DNA of 64,000 nt, taken from assembly GCA_031549485.1 (NCBI GenBank), contig JAVBPR010000012.1:1-64000 (forward strand), given 5' to 3'. The notes under the pieces were generated by a model. That model did not search any database and had not been told where the DNA came from. It was given only the letters and a program-made list of their open reading frames with translations. A program made the position numbers and the translations under genes. Positions 1 to 8,774 of the stretch are shown in pieces. Source of the DNA: JAVBPR01 sp031549485 (lineage in GTDB: Bacteria > Bacillota > Clostridia > Oscillospirales > Feifaniaceae). The number at the start of each line of letters is the position of its first letter. Within the stretch, counting starts at the first letter, position 1.

Positions 1-922
1 CGTCTTCGTTAAAAAGAGGAGAAAAAAGCAGAACGCCCGGCCCTTCGGTGCTGACGCCGTCCGCCGAAAAATCAAACGGAAGAGCAACGCGCAGAGGATC
101 GGAAAATTCGGGATTTTCTTTATATTGCGCGGTGATTTTCGAAATTCGCGCCAAATCGGACGAAAGCGCGCCGGTAAGGTATTCAAAAGCAAGTTCGGCC
201 GAAGCCGCGACTATATAATTAGGGCTGGTCGAGGAAAAAAGAGCGGCGCAGGAGAGAACCTCGCTCCGCTTTACGCGGCTGTGGAGAAGCGCGGCGCCGG
301 TAAAGGCGGGCAGGGTTTTGTGAAAGGAATCGATGCAAAAATCCGCGCCCGCAAAAAACGGGTGAAGTTTTTTGTCATATGCCGCAAGATGCGAGCCGTG
401 GGAATTATCGACGATAAGTTTTTTTCCGAGAGCGTGAGCCGCTTTTGCGGCGGCGGCGATATCGAGAATATTTCCGTAATAATCGGGCGAAGTGACGAAA
501 ACTGTTTCGGCCTCGCTGGTTAAAAGCGCGTTTTGCAGGTCGTCAAAATAAAAATATTCGGGCGAAAGATTAAGCAAAATCATGGCGTCAAGCGCGCTTC
601 TGTGAAAATTTCGCTCGATAAGGATTTTTCCGCCGGCGGAGCAGGAAAGAGCAATCGCGGTTTTGACCGCGCTACTCGCTCCGGTCGTAAAAATGACCGA
701 AGTACCGCCGTAAAAAGCATCTAAATTATCAAGGGTTTCTTTTGCCGCACCCTCTCCGTGAAACAAATCGGCGGTGGCGGAAAGCTCGGTAATATCGTAT
801 TTGGCGAGTTCGCCGAAACGGCGCAAAATATCGCCTTTTCCCATGTGCCCCGGCATGTGAAGCCGAAGCGGGTTTTCATCGGCATACCGCAAAAGCGCGT
901 CGTAAATCGGGGTTTTGCTCAT
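1..922 (-). CDS. Orn/Lys/Arg decarboxylase family protein, partial (3' end outside window)
   Basis: A PLP-dependent decarboxylase of the fold-type I Orn/Lys/Arg family, cut by the left window edge. I translated it from the ATG at 922-920. The first 307 residues are present without a stop. Residues 21-29 carry the HMPGH motif typical of the family. Residues 200-209 contain FHKTLPAFTG, where Lys202 is the expected Schiff-base lysine. The VDNSHGSH segment just before it fits the cofactor-binding aspartate. The start overlaps the alanine racemase stop as ATGA, so translation is probably coupled. Substrate (arginine, lysine or ornithine) cannot be told from this part. Some Bacillota members of the family are small proteins lacking the wing domain, and the early HMPGH motif fits that type. 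Confidence 0.88.
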   Translation of the reverse strand, partial: MSKTPIYDALLRYADENPLRLHMPGHMGKGDILRRFGELAKYDITELSATADLFHGEGAAKETLDNLDAFYGGTSVIFTTGASSAVKTAIALSCSAGGKILIERNFHRSALDAMILLNLSPEYFYFDDLQNALLTSEAETVFVTSPDYYGNILDIAAAAKAAHALGKKLIVDNSHGSHLAAYDKKLHPFFAGADFCIDSFHKTLPAFTGAALLHSRVKRSEVLSCAALFSSTSPNYIVAASAELAFEYLTGALSSDLARISKITAQYKENPEFSDPLRVALPFDFSADGVSTEGPGVLLFSPLFNED

Positions 923-2001
923 ATATACTCTCTGGGGACGGCGCTGTCGAGGAAAATCGGATTGACATCAAAAACGGCGATATCGCCGGCCTCGGCGTCA
1001 ATTCCTGTAATATCAATAACGAAATTTGTAAGGCCGATTCTGCCGATGACGGTGCCTTTTTTACCGTTTAGCTTGAACTTAACTCCCGCTTTTTTAAAGA
1101 AAAATTTAAAATCGTTTAGCAAATAGCGCAACCGGTCGACAAAGCGGAAGGCATCGCGCGAGCGGGTGCAAAACAGACCGTCGCTCGTACCGAAACCGAC
1201 AACGGCGGTTTTTATAAGCGCCTTGGTTTTATAAACGTTGGCATAGCCGACGTTGTGCCCTTTGGGAAGGTAATTTATTTCGTCGATCGGCGCTTCGAAA
1301 CTGCCGATTTTTTTCAATTTACTTTTCGCCTGAACCCTGCCGAGAAAAGCGGAACCTATTCGGCAAGCGGAAAGACGAATTTCGGGAAAGCGGAGGGCGG
1401 CGGCGGAATTGGCGATATGGCGGAAAGGGATATCGACTCCCTTAGCCTTTAGCGCCTCGCACACTGCTGTAAAGGCATTATACTGTGCAAGCGCCTGTTT
1501 TTTTCGCCCGGAAGCACAGGATAAATGCGAAAAAACACCTGTAAATTCAATGTTTTTCAGCGCGGTGACCGCAAGATAAATCTTGTCGATATCGGTGGTG
1601 AGAAAGCCGTAGCGCCCGAATCCCGAATTGATTTTCAGATGAGCCCTTGCGGTCTTTCCCGCTTTTTCGGCGGCTACCGATAGCGCCGTCGCGCTGTCGG
1701 CGCTTCCGATAGAAGCGATAAGGCTGAGCTCGATTATTTTTTCGGCGTCAGCTTCTAACGATGTCGGCGAGAGCAGAAGAATATCGCAGTCTATGCCGGC
1801 ACAGCGGAGCTCCTCCGCCTCGGAGAGCTTCGAAACGGCGAGAAAATCTATTCCGTTTTCGAGAAGCGCTTTGGCAAACGGAACAAGCGAAAGCCCGTAG
1901 CCGTTGCCTTTTACAACACCGATAACGGTATTTCCGCAGATTCTTCTAATCTCCCCGACGTTGTAAGCAAGATCCTCTTTTTTAATTACCAACCGTCCCA
2001 T
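919..2001 (-). CDS. alr: Alanine racemase-like PLP enzyme, divergent C-terminal domain
   Basis: Fold-type III racemase expected to interconvert L- and D-alanine for the cell wall. Seen: PLP lysine Lys31 in VVKGNGYG, Arg130 in NSGFGRYGF, His159, HIANSA (195-200), RIGSAFLG (214-221), and a Tyr253 in GYANVY that aligns with the catalytic tyrosine. Odd features lie in the second domain: the usual GYADG reads GFGTSDG (269-275), the usual GRxxMDQ reads GRIGLTN (320-326), and about 25-30 extra residues rich in Phe, Lys and Arg separate them. The substrate-facing Met and Asp of typical Alr are therefore absent. It lies 9 bp after the FemX-type gene and overlaps the decarboxylase. It may be an accessory racemase with another amino acid as substrate. 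The family is clear; the exact activity is not. Confidence 0.8.
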   Translation of the reverse strand: MGRLVIKKEDLAYNVGEIRRICGNTVIGVVKGNGYGLSLVPFAKALLENGIDFLAVSKLSEAEELRCAGIDCDILLLSPTSLEADAEKIIELSLIASIGSADSATALSVAAEKAGKTARAHLKINSGFGRYGFLTTDIDKIYLAVTALKNIEFTGVFSHLSCASGRKKQALAQYNAFTAVCEALKAKGVDIPFRHIANSAAALRFPEIRLSACRIGSAFLGRVQAKSKLKKIGSFEAPIDEINYLPKGHNVGYANVYKTKALIKTAVVGFGTSDGLFCTRSRDAFRFVDRLRYLLNDFKFFFKKAGVKFKLNGKKGTVIGRIGLTNFVIDITGIDAEAGDIAVFDVNPIFLDSAVPREYI

Positions 2002-2010
2002 AAAGTCACC

Positions 2011-3063
2011 CTACTTCCGGTTTTTTAGCATATATATTCTTTTAATCATCTTTTTATAGAATTTTTCGCCCTTTTCATAAAGCAGCCAAATAGGCTTATT
2101 CAGCACATAGTCAAATTCGCCGATAAACTCGGTGAGGTCGCCGCCGAAGCCTTTTTTGAAACGATAGAGACCATAAAGCGGATTTGTTTCGTCAATATCG
2201 CCCGAAACCCCGCGGAAATCATAAATTCGGCATTTGTTTTCGACCGCCCACTGTATCATCGACCACTGAAGAAGATAGTTCGGCATGACATTTCTGCTGC
2301 TGTTTGACGAAGCGCCGTAAAGATACCAAACCTTATCGCCGTAAAGAATCGCAAGCGTTCCGGCGACCGGCTGCCCCTCGTAATATGCGGTATAGAGGCG
2401 GATGTGATCGCCGAGGCAGTCATACATCCTCTCGAAATACGAGAGCGGACGGGTGACAAAATCGTCCCGGACTCCGGTTTCTATCATGATGCGGTGAAAA
2501 TCGGCGAGCTTGTCGCGCCCCTCGATTTTGACCTCGACATTATTTTTCATCGCTACGCGGATATTATATCGGGTTTTGCTGTGAAACGCGGCGAAAACTT
2601 CGTCCTCGGTTTTCCCCTCGATATTGAGGCGGAAAACAAATCGCGGCTGAACGCCCTCAAAATTTTTGCTAAAGGGCTTTCTCGTAAAGCCCTCCTCGAA
2701 AAGAACGTTTGCAAAAGCCTCGTTGGTTATCTCGATATCCGGATCGATTTTCAGCATATAAGCTTTTTCGTTTTTTGCGAGAGCTTTGGCGTCTTTCAAA
2801 AGTGCGCGCAGGGTATCAAGGTCGTCCGGCTCGCAAACGGGGCCTCTGCTTGAATATGCCATTTTATAAGGGAGACCCGGCATTTTGCGAAATAAAATCG
2901 CCATGGTGCCGCAGACTTTTCCGTCTTTTCGCACCATGATAGCTTTGCTGTGCCAGGCGGTTTTAACCCCCGCCCATTCGGGGCTCTGCGCAAAGTTGCA
3001 TTTAGAGCAGCGCTCGAAAAATTCCAAATATTCCGCTTTGTTAATGTCGTTTAAAAGTTCCAA
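2011..3063 (-). CDS. femX: FemX/FemAB-type lipid II peptidyltransferase
   Basis: Predicted to add an amino acid from aminoacyl-tRNA to the peptidoglycan stem peptide, in the cytoplasm at the membrane face. The 350 residues have the two GNAT-like halves of the FemAB family. The region around 140-175 (FRLNIEGKTEDEVFAAF) and the C-terminal GLYRFKKGFGG (around 305-315) are typical FemX-family sequence. The start is TTG at 3063, chosen because an AGGAG (plus-strand 3070-3074) sits 6 bases upstream. It is followed 9 bp later by the alanine racemase-like gene, so the two probably serve the same wall-modification task. It lies 42 bp after the flavodiiron protein and could share that transcript. Confidence 0.88.
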   Translation of the reverse strand: MELLNDINKAEYLEFFERCSKCNFAQSPEWAGVKTAWHSKAIMVRKDGKVCGTMAILFRKMPGLPYKMAYSSRGPVCEPDDLDTLRALLKDAKALAKNEKAYMLKIDPDIEITNEAFANVLFEEGFTRKPFSKNFEGVQPRFVFRLNIEGKTEDEVFAAFHSKTRYNIRVAMKNNVEVKIEGRDKLADFHRIMIETGVRDDFVTRPLSYFERMYDCLGDHIRLYTAYYEGQPVAGTLAILYGDKVWYLYGASSNSSRNVMPNYLLQWSMIQWAVENKCRIYDFRGVSGDIDETNPLYGLYRFKKGFGGDLTEFIGEFDYVLNKPIWLLYEKGEKFYKKMIKRIYMLKNRK

Positions 3064-3105
3064 AATAATCTCCTGAATATTATTTTTTCGCGTCTTGCGT
3101 TATTT

Positions 3106-4296
3106 TTAAAGCGTTTTTGCAAATTCCGCGCCGAAATTCTCGGCGTTTTTGAGGTCGTCTTCGCTCGGGACGAGGTTAAATTTAAATCCCTCGCCGAAAA
3201 CATTGACTTTAAGCCTTGCGAGCCTTTCGCAAACGGCGGGAACAGCTTCGCCGCTCCAGCCGAAAGAACCGAAAACGGCGGCCGGCCGTTTGATAATATT
3301 TATCGCGTCGATATGCGAAAGAAGTTGCCAGACGGGCGGAAGCGCGTCGCGGTTAAGGGTCGGGGTGCCGATCGCGAAAGCGCGGGAAGCGTTCAGCTTC
3401 AAAGCGAGAGCCGCCATGTCATGCTCGATTATATCGAAAAGCTCTATCTTAAATTTTTCCCCCGCAACCGATTTTATCCCCTCGGCGAATTTTTCGGCGG
3501 CTGCCCTCGTGTTGCCATACGCCGAAACGTAAAAAACGGGAATTTCATTAGAAACCTGCTCGGAGCAGCGCCCGCGGTAATAGTCGAGAACTTCGGGAAG
3601 AAACCCGTCTTTTGTAAGAACAGGACCGTGGCTCACACACGCGGTGTCGAAATCAAGGCCGCCCAAAATATCAAGTCCGGCGCGGACATAGGGAATAAAC
3701 GGCCCGAAAATCGCGTCAAAATAATTTTCGAGCGCGTAAAAATAATCGGCTTTTTCAGCTACTGCAGTATCGAGCATCGGCGCGAAACTGTAGTGGCTTC
3801 CGAGAAAGTCGCAGGTAAAAACGGTGTTCGCCTCGGGCAGGTATGTGAACATCGAGTCGGGCCAATGCAAAAAAGGCGCGGCGAAAAATTCCAAAGTGAG
3901 ACCGCCAAGCGAAAGGGAGCTGCCTGTTTTTACAATATTAATTTCAAGCGGCCGGTTTGTGATGCTCTTAAGATAAATTCCCGCGGCGGCGGTGCAGTAG
4001 ATTTTCGCTTCGGGATAAAGCGAAAGAAGCTCGGAAAGCGCGCCGGAATGATCCGGCTCGGTGTGATTAAGCACGATATAGTCTATCTTCTTTTCGCCGA
4101 TTGCCTCTTTGATATTTGCGAAAAACTCGCCGCTTTTTCCGCGGTGCGAGGTTTCAATGAGGGCGGTTTTTTCGCCCTCGACGATATAAGCGTTATAGCT
4201 CGTCCCGAATTTGGTCGCCATAACGATGTCAAAAACTCTAAGGTCGGGATTTTGAACCCCGACCGAAGTGACAAATTTATTGATTTTAACGTTCAT
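3106..4296 (-). CDS. Flavodiiron protein (A-type flavoprotein, FprA-like)
   Basis: Reduces oxygen to water, or nitric oxide to nitrous oxide, using electrons from rubredoxin; cytoplasmic. The N-terminal metallo-beta-lactamase-like domain keeps all expected diiron ligands: His78, Glu80, Asp82, His83 in HTEPDH, then His144, Asp163 and His223, with the family spacing. A flavodoxin domain follows from about residue 252, with the FMN loop in SAYGNTR. Length 396 is normal for the class A form. The gene for its likely electron donor, rubredoxin, ends 5 bp upstream, so the pair is one operon. This is a typical oxygen-scavenging pair of strict anaerobes. Confidence 0.94.
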   Translation of the reverse strand: MNVKINKFVTSVGVQNPDLRVFDIVMATKFGTSYNAYIVEGEKTALIETSHRGKSGEFFANIKEAIGEKKIDYIVLNHTEPDHSGALSELLSLYPEAKIYCTAAAGIYLKSITNRPLEINIVKTGSSLSLGGLTLEFFAAPFLHWPDSMFTYLPEANTVFTCDFLGSHYSFAPMLDTAVAEKADYFYALENYFDAIFGPFIPYVRAGLDILGGLDFDTACVSHGPVLTKDGFLPEVLDYYRGRCSEQVSNEIPVFYVSAYGNTRAAAEKFAEGIKSVAGEKFKIELFDIIEHDMAALALKLNASRAFAIGTPTLNRDALPPVWQLLSHIDAINIIKRPAAVFGSFGWSGEAVPAVCERLARLKVNVFGEGFKFNLVPSEDDLKNAENFGAEFAKTL

Positions 4297-4301
4297 AAAA
4301 G

Positions 4302-4460
4302 TTATTCCGCTTCAAACATTTCTTTGCCTACGCCGCAGACGGGGCAAACGAAATCCTCGGGAACATCGTCCCAGAGAGTGCCGGGCGAAACGCCGCTGTC
4401 GGGATGACCGTCCGCCTCATCATATATAAATCCGCAGATTGAACAAACATACTTTGCCAT
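4302..4460 (-). CDS. Rubredoxin
   Basis: A 52-residue mononuclear iron electron carrier. Two CxxCG knuckles are present: CSICGF (6-11) and CPVCGV (39-44), with the usual Tyr, Pro and Trp core residues (GTLWDDVPEDF, 27-37). The ATG at 4460-4458 has a GGAGGC 6 bases upstream (plus-strand 4467-4472). It is directly followed by the flavodiiron protein, its likely electron acceptor. Transcription probably starts in the AT-rich gap 4461-4577 that it shares with guaB. Confidence 0.95.
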   Translation of the reverse strand: MAKYVCSICGFIYDEADGHPDSGVSPGTLWDDVPEDFVCPVCGVGKEMFEAE

Positions 4461-4512
4461 AAAAATGCCTCCATAAAATAATATAAAAATATTTTATACT
4501 AAATATTTCTAA

Positions 4513-4553
4513 TTGACAACAGGTCGCAAAAAAAACTATAATTATTAATTATA
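4513..4553 (+). promoter_or_regulatory. guaB promoter with overlapping palindrome
   Basis: TTGACA at 4513-4518, an 18-base spacer, and TATAAT at 4537-4542 form a near-consensus sigma-A promoter 36 bases ahead of guaB. The -10 is also the left arm of the perfect dyad TATAAT-TATTA-ATTATA (4537-4553), a Fur/PerR-box-like AT-rich shape. Whether a repressor uses it is unknown. A further palindromic stretch (ATATAAAAATATTTTATA) lies between this and the rubredoxin start. Confidence 0.65.
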
Positions 4554-4577
4554 TAAATAGAATAAAAGGAGTTTGAA

Positions 4578-6086
4578 ATGGCGGAAATATTTAAGGAACC
4601 ATCGAGAACGTTTAGCGAATATCTTTTGGTGCCGGGCTATTCGGCCGCTGAATGCGTTTCGGATAATGTCAGTTTGCGCACCCCTATTGTAAAATTCAAA
4701 AAAGGCGAAAAAAGCGCTCTTAAAATCAACATTCCGCTTGTTTCCGCTGTGATGCAGTCGGTTTCGGACGACAAAATGGCGATTGCGCTTGCAAAAGAGG
4801 GCGGCGTTTCTTTTATTTTCTGCTCTCAGAGCATCGAAAACCAGGCGGCGATGATTGCAAGGGTTAAGAGCCACAAAGCCGGATTTGTCCGCTCGGACAG
4901 CAACGTAAAGCCGGACGATACTCTGGCGGATATCATCGAGATGAAAGAAAAAACCGGACACAGCACTGTTGCGGTTACCGAAAACGGCGAGCCGGACGGA
5001 AAACTTCTCGGCATCGTCACCAGCCGCGATTACCGCGTTTCGAGAACCGATCCGAAAACGCAGGTAAAAGAATTCATGACTCCTTTTTCAAAACTGATAA
5101 CAGCCGAAGAGGGCGTTTCGCTTAAAGAAGCGAACAATATTATTTGGGACCATAAGCTCAACGCTCTTCCGATAATCGATAAAAATCAAAATCTTTGCCA
5201 CATGGTTTTTAGGAAAGACTACGACAGCCACAAGGAAAATCCCGGCGAGCTTCTCGACCAGCACAAAAGATATGTCGTTGGCGCGGGCGTGAACACAAGG
5301 GATTATGAGGAGCGCGTTCCAGCGCTTATCGAAGCGGGCGCGGACGTTCTTTGCATCGACTCCTCCGAGGGTTATACGGAGTGGCAGGCGCGGGTTCTTA
5401 AATATGTCCGCGATAAATACGGCGACACGGTGAAAATCGGCGCCGGAAATGTCGTTGACAAAGAAGGCTTTATGTTCCTCGCCGAAGCGGGCGCGGACTT
5501 TATAAAAATCGGAATCGGCGGCGGCTCGATTTGTATTACAAGAGAGCAAAAAGGTATCGGCCGCGGACAGGCTACCGCCGTTATCGAGGTCGCGAAAGCG
5601 CGCAACGAGTATTTTGAAAAAACCGGCATTTATATTCCGATTTGCTCTGACGGCGGCATTGTGCATGATTATCATTGCACTCTTGCCCTTGCGATGGGCG
5701 CGGATTTCATAATGCTCGGCAGATATTTTGCAAGATTTGACGAAAGCCCGACCAATAAAATAAACATCGGCGGAAACTACGTCAAGGAATATTGGGGCGA
5801 GGGCAGCAACCGGGCAAGGAATTGGCAAAGATACGATATGGGCGGCGCGACCAAACTCACCTTTGAAGAGGGCGTTGATTCCTATGTTCCTTACGCGGGC
5901 AGCCTTAAAGACAACGTCGGAGTTACTCTCGGCAAGGTTCGCTCGACCATGTGCAACTGCGGCTGTATGTCGATAAGGGAGCTGCAGGCAAAGGCAAAAC
6001 TCACCCTTGTTTCAAGCACAAGTATTATCGAGGGCGGCGCCCACGATGTAATCCTAAAAGACAGCGGAACAATCGCCGTCAAATAA
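4578..6086 (+). CDS. guaB: IMP dehydrogenase
   Basis: Oxidises IMP to XMP with NAD+, the committed step of GMP synthesis. The 502 residues form a TIM barrel with a CBS pair inserted at roughly 110-230 (LGIVTSRDYR, LNALPIID). The catalytic loop GIGGGSICITR carries the nucleophile Cys319. The C-terminal flap contains an Arg-Tyr pair in NWQRYDMGG. Start ATG with AAAAGGAG 8 bases upstream. It is transcribed alone, between its own promoter and a strong terminator. It starts with EPSRTFSEYLL and is of the subtype with this N-terminus, which differs from the shorter B. subtilis form. Confidence 0.95.
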   Translation: MAEIFKEPSRTFSEYLLVPGYSAAECVSDNVSLRTPIVKFKKGEKSALKINIPLVSAVMQSVSDDKMAIALAKEGGVSFIFCSQSIENQAAMIARVKSHKAGFVRSDSNVKPDDTLADIIEMKEKTGHSTVAVTENGEPDGKLLGIVTSRDYRVSRTDPKTQVKEFMTPFSKLITAEEGVSLKEANNIIWDHKLNALPIIDKNQNLCHMVFRKDYDSHKENPGELLDQHKRYVVGAGVNTRDYEERVPALIEAGADVLCIDSSEGYTEWQARVLKYVRDKYGDTVKIGAGNVVDKEGFMFLAEAGADFIKIGIGGGSICITREQKGIGRGQATAVIEVAKARNEYFEKTGIYIPICSDGGIVHDYHCTLALAMGADFIMLGRYFARFDESPTNKINIGGNYVKEYWGEGSNRARNWQRYDMGGATKLTFEEGVDSYVPYAGSLKDNVGVTLGKVRSTMCNCGCMSIRELQAKAKLTLVSSTSIIEGGAHDVILKDSGTIAVK

Positions 6087-6100
6087 AATTTAAAATTATA

Positions 6101-6134
6101 AAGCGGGGCGAATTTTTCGCCCCGCTTATTTTTG
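6101..6134 (+). terminator. Intrinsic terminator of guaB
   Basis: Perfect 12-bp stem AAGCGGGGCGAA / TTCGCCCCGCTT with a 3-base loop, followed by ATTTTTG. It may also stop the ComEA-like gene coming from the other strand. Confidence 0.88.
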
Positions 6135-6158
6135 TTCCGTTTGCCTCGAGCCGCGGAA

Positions 6159-6488
6159 TCAGACAGTTATAAGTTCTTTTATCGCGTCAAATTTTTTCTG
6201 CCCGATACCGCTTACCTTCATCAAATCCTCGACAGCGATAAAATCCCCGTTATCAAGGCGGTACTGGATAATCATAAAGGCGGTTGTCTCGCCGATACCC
6301 GGAAGGCTTTCAAGGGTTTTGGAGTCTGCTTTGTTTATGTTTATTTTACCGTTTACAGTATGCAAAATGCCGGCTTTCGAATTGTCGGATATCAATGTTT
6401 CCGCGGTTGAGAATGCTCCGCTTGTCAACAAAATTGCCAAAATGCAAACGACGCTGAGAATAATAACCGATTTTATATAATTCTTCAT
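6159..6488 (-). CDS. ComEA-like helix-hairpin-helix protein
   Basis: 109 residues: an N-terminal membrane anchor (about 6-26), then a ComEA-type double helix-hairpin-helix DNA-binding domain starting at ININKAD (50-56), with LPGIGETTA and VSGIGQKKF as its two hairpins. ComEA proteins bind incoming DNA at the cell surface during transformation. Here the protein lacks the longer spacer found in B. subtilis ComEA and stands alone without comEB or comEC nearby, so it may have another envelope DNA-binding role. It is divergent from the carboxypeptidase gene. Confidence 0.8.
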   Translation of the reverse strand: MKNYIKSVIILSVVCILAILLTSGAFSTAETLISDNSKAGILHTVNGKININKADSKTLESLPGIGETTAFMIIQYRLDNGDFIAVEDLMKVSGIGQKKFDAIKELITV

Positions 6489-6588
6489 TGTTTTATAGAC
6501 CTTGTTATAATATAATTAAATCAACAAAAGGTGCCGCATATGTTGACACCGTAAAATAAATATATCAGATTTAGGGGACTATTTCAAA

Positions 6589-7899
6589 GTGAAAAGGAAA
6601 AGACTACTTATAGGGGTTCTTTTGGCGGCTGTTTTGCTGTCTGCTTTTCTGCCGTCGGCTACCGCCGCTGCCGCCGTTCCTGCGGTAAGCGCACCGAGCT
6701 ATATCGTGGCAAATGCTGACAGCGGAGCGATTCTTGCCGCCGCGGGAGAAAATGCTAAAATATATCCGTCGTCAATGGTAAAACTGATGACGGCTGTTTT
6801 GGTGATTGAAAATATCTCCGACCTCGATATTGTAGTCAGAATCCCCGAGGAAGCGGTCGAGGGCGTTTCGGGCCCTTACGTTAAAGCGGGGGAGAATATT
6901 TCTATCCGCGATTTGCTTTATATCGCTCTTTTGCAATCGGACAACGAGGCCTGCAAGGCGCTTGCCTTGAATGTCGATCCGACCGAAGCGGAATTTGTTA
7001 AAAGAATGAACGATAAAGCGGCGGCGCTCGGAATGGCAAGCACCGCATACACAAACTGCTACGGCGGCGACGACAGCGAGCAATACACCACGGCGGCCGA
7101 TTTATTAAAACTCGCACAATACGCGCTGCAAAGCCCTGTGTTTGTCGAGATAAGCAGTACGCAATATAAATACGTTCCAGCGACCAATCTTACAAATAAC
7201 CGGTATTTCTATCATAATAACTTTTTGATAATCAGCAACCAGGCTAAGAAAAACGCGAATTATTATTACAAATACGCAAACGGCGTTATGTCGGCATATT
7301 CCTCGAAAGCGGGATACTGCGTAATGGGCACCGCGCGGAAAAGCGAGATGGAAACAATCTGTATTGTTATGGGCGCGGAAAAAGATGCCGTTACAAAGCT
7401 TAATAACGCGTATATCGATGCCCGCGCGCTTTTCGACTGGAGCTTTGATAATTATAAACCCGTTAAGCTCGGGAAAACAGGCTCGCCGATTACCGAAGTT
7501 CCATTGAAACTCGCGGCGGGCAAAGAAACAATAGTTCTCGCCGCCGCTAAGGATATTGTCGGCGTTATCCCCGCCGATATGGAAGAAAGCGAGATAAAAC
7601 TCAAATTCGATACGCAAAAAGTTTATAAAGCGCCGATAACAAAAGGCGAGATGCTCGGCTCGGTCGAATATTATTACGGCGACGAAATCTTGTGCGCGTC
7701 GTCCGACCTTGTGGCGAGCGAAGATATTTCGCGCAATACGTTTTTATTCCTGCTTGACGGGCTTCTCGGATTTTTAACGAGCAAGTGGCTGTGGGGAAGC
7801 CTCGCGGTAATCGCGCTTCTGGTAGGAATATATATTGCGCTGACAGCGGCGAAAAACCACCGCCGCCACCGCCGTAAAAAAAGATATTATAAAAGATGA
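6589..7899 (+). CDS. D-alanyl-D-alanine carboxypeptidase (DacF/PBP5-like)
   Basis: Penicillin-binding peptidase S11 that trims the terminal D-Ala of peptidoglycan stems outside the membrane. A signal peptide covers about 1-28. The active-site motifs are SMVK (Ser62-Lys65), SDN (117-119) and KAG (240-242, in place of KTG). After the catalytic domain there is a C-terminal membrane helix near 400-422 and a very basic tail rich in His, Arg and Lys (HRRHRRKKR). The start is GTG with AGGGG about 11 bases upstream. It is followed after 10 bp by a small membrane protein gene. Possible roles are vegetative trimming or spore cortex synthesis; context does not decide. Confidence 0.9.
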   Translation: MKRKRLLIGVLLAAVLLSAFLPSATAAAAVPAVSAPSYIVANADSGAILAAAGENAKIYPSSMVKLMTAVLVIENISDLDIVVRIPEEAVEGVSGPYVKAGENISIRDLLYIALLQSDNEACKALALNVDPTEAEFVKRMNDKAAALGMASTAYTNCYGGDDSEQYTTAADLLKLAQYALQSPVFVEISSTQYKYVPATNLTNNRYFYHNNFLIISNQAKKNANYYYKYANGVMSAYSSKAGYCVMGTARKSEMETICIVMGAEKDAVTKLNNAYIDARALFDWSFDNYKPVKLGKTGSPITEVPLKLAAGKETIVLAAAKDIVGVIPADMEESEIKLKFDTQKVYKAPITKGEMLGSVEYYYGDEILCASSDLVASEDISRNTFLFLLDGLLGFLTSKWLWGSLAVIALLVGIYIALTAAKNHRRHRRKKRYYKR

Positions 7900-7909
7900 G
7901 AAAAAATAT

Positions 7910-8419
7910 ATGAAGTTAAAGTTTCCCCCGATAGGGATGAGGATTATAAAGACCGCGCTTTCGGTTTTTATCTGCTTTTGCATAGGGCTTTTGGGAGGGT
8001 ATTTCAGCGGAAGCTATTCCGCATTTTATGCGGCTATCGCCGCCGTAATCTGCATGCAAAGCAGCGTTAAAAATACCTTTAGCGAAGGCGCAAAAAGAAC
8101 GGTGGGCGCCATCGTCGGCGGTATTATCGGAATCGGCGTTGTCTATATGCTGAAAGCCTTCGGAATCGGCGAAAAAAGCGTGCTGTGCTATTTGATTTAC
8201 GCGTTGGTCGTGATTTTTATAATTTATCTTATGATTGTATTCAATTACAAGGGCGCCGCGTCTATTGCCTGCATTGTTTTTCTTTCGGTTGTGGCATATC
8301 ATATGCAAAGCCCGGTAGAGTTCGCGGTCGGAAGGATAATCGACACCGTTATCGGTATTGCAGTGAGTTTGCTTATAAATTTGATTCCCTCGAAAAAAGG
8401 CGCGGAAACCGAATTATAG
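7910..8419 (+). CDS. Aromatic acid exporter (ArAE_1)-like membrane protein, short form
   Basis: 169 residues with five or so membrane helices and only a short polar C-terminus. The N-terminal half (GMRIIKTALSVFICF, then FYAAIAAVICMQ) matches the membrane half of the ArAE_1/FUSC-type families. The large cytoplasmic C-terminal domain present in full-length members is missing. Such short forms are common next to other envelope genes in Bacillota. No substrate can be assigned. It is co-directional with the carboxypeptidase and ends just before a terminator. Confidence 0.7.
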   Translation: MKLKFPPIGMRIIKTALSVFICFCIGLLGGYFSGSYSAFYAAIAAVICMQSSVKNTFSEGAKRTVGAIVGGIIGIGVVYMLKAFGIGEKSVLCYLIYALVVIFIIYLMIVFNYKGAASIACIVFLSVVAYHMQSPVEFAVGRIIDTVIGIAVSLLINLIPSKKGAETEL

Positions 8420-8440
8420 TCAAAAATAAAGTATCAAATT

Positions 8441-8479
8441 AAAGCCGGTCGAAACGCTTTTTGTTTCGGCCGGTTTTTG
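8441..8479 (+). terminator. Intrinsic terminator
   Basis: CCGGTCGAAAC and GTTTCGGCCGG pair (one G-U) and are followed by TTTTTG. It closes the carboxypeptidase/ArAE transcript. Confidence 0.85.
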
Positions 8480-8681
8480 TAGAAAAGAGAAAACGGCGGC
8501 TCCGGAAACTTTGCGGCTTTGCCGTTTTTATCGCCGGCAAAAAATAATGATTGCCGCTCTTTTTTTCGACGAAGAAAAATTGTAAAATTATGTATAATCG
8601 GCAAATATAACGAAAATTTAAGTTGAAAAATAAAAAAATATAGGGTTTTTTGTGCAATACCACTAAAGATTGGCGTAAAAA
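8480..8681. other. Non-coding spacer before the glycogen operon
   Basis: No convincing gene on either strand. A weaker stem (AACGGC near 8492 with GCCGTTTTTA near 8519) could be a second terminator. The rest is AT-rich and leads into the glgB promoter. Confidence 0.5.
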
Positions 8682-8710
8682 TTGACTTGAATTTGTAATT
8701 TTGATACAAT
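8682..8710 (+). promoter_or_regulatory. Promoter of the glycogen operon
   Basis: TTGACT (8682-8687), 17-base spacer, TACAAT (8705-8710), about 65 bases ahead of glgB. No obvious catabolite-response element was seen around it. Confidence 0.78.
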
Positions 8711-8774
8711 TTAGGCATAAAATAACTATTTCTATATTATAGATGAATCAAAGGAAATAAAGGCGGTATTAGCT

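Noticed and set aside
3313..4407. Plus-strand frame of 364 codons opposite the flavodiiron protein and rubredoxin
   Set aside because: Composition shadow; it runs across two well-supported genes and has no family features.
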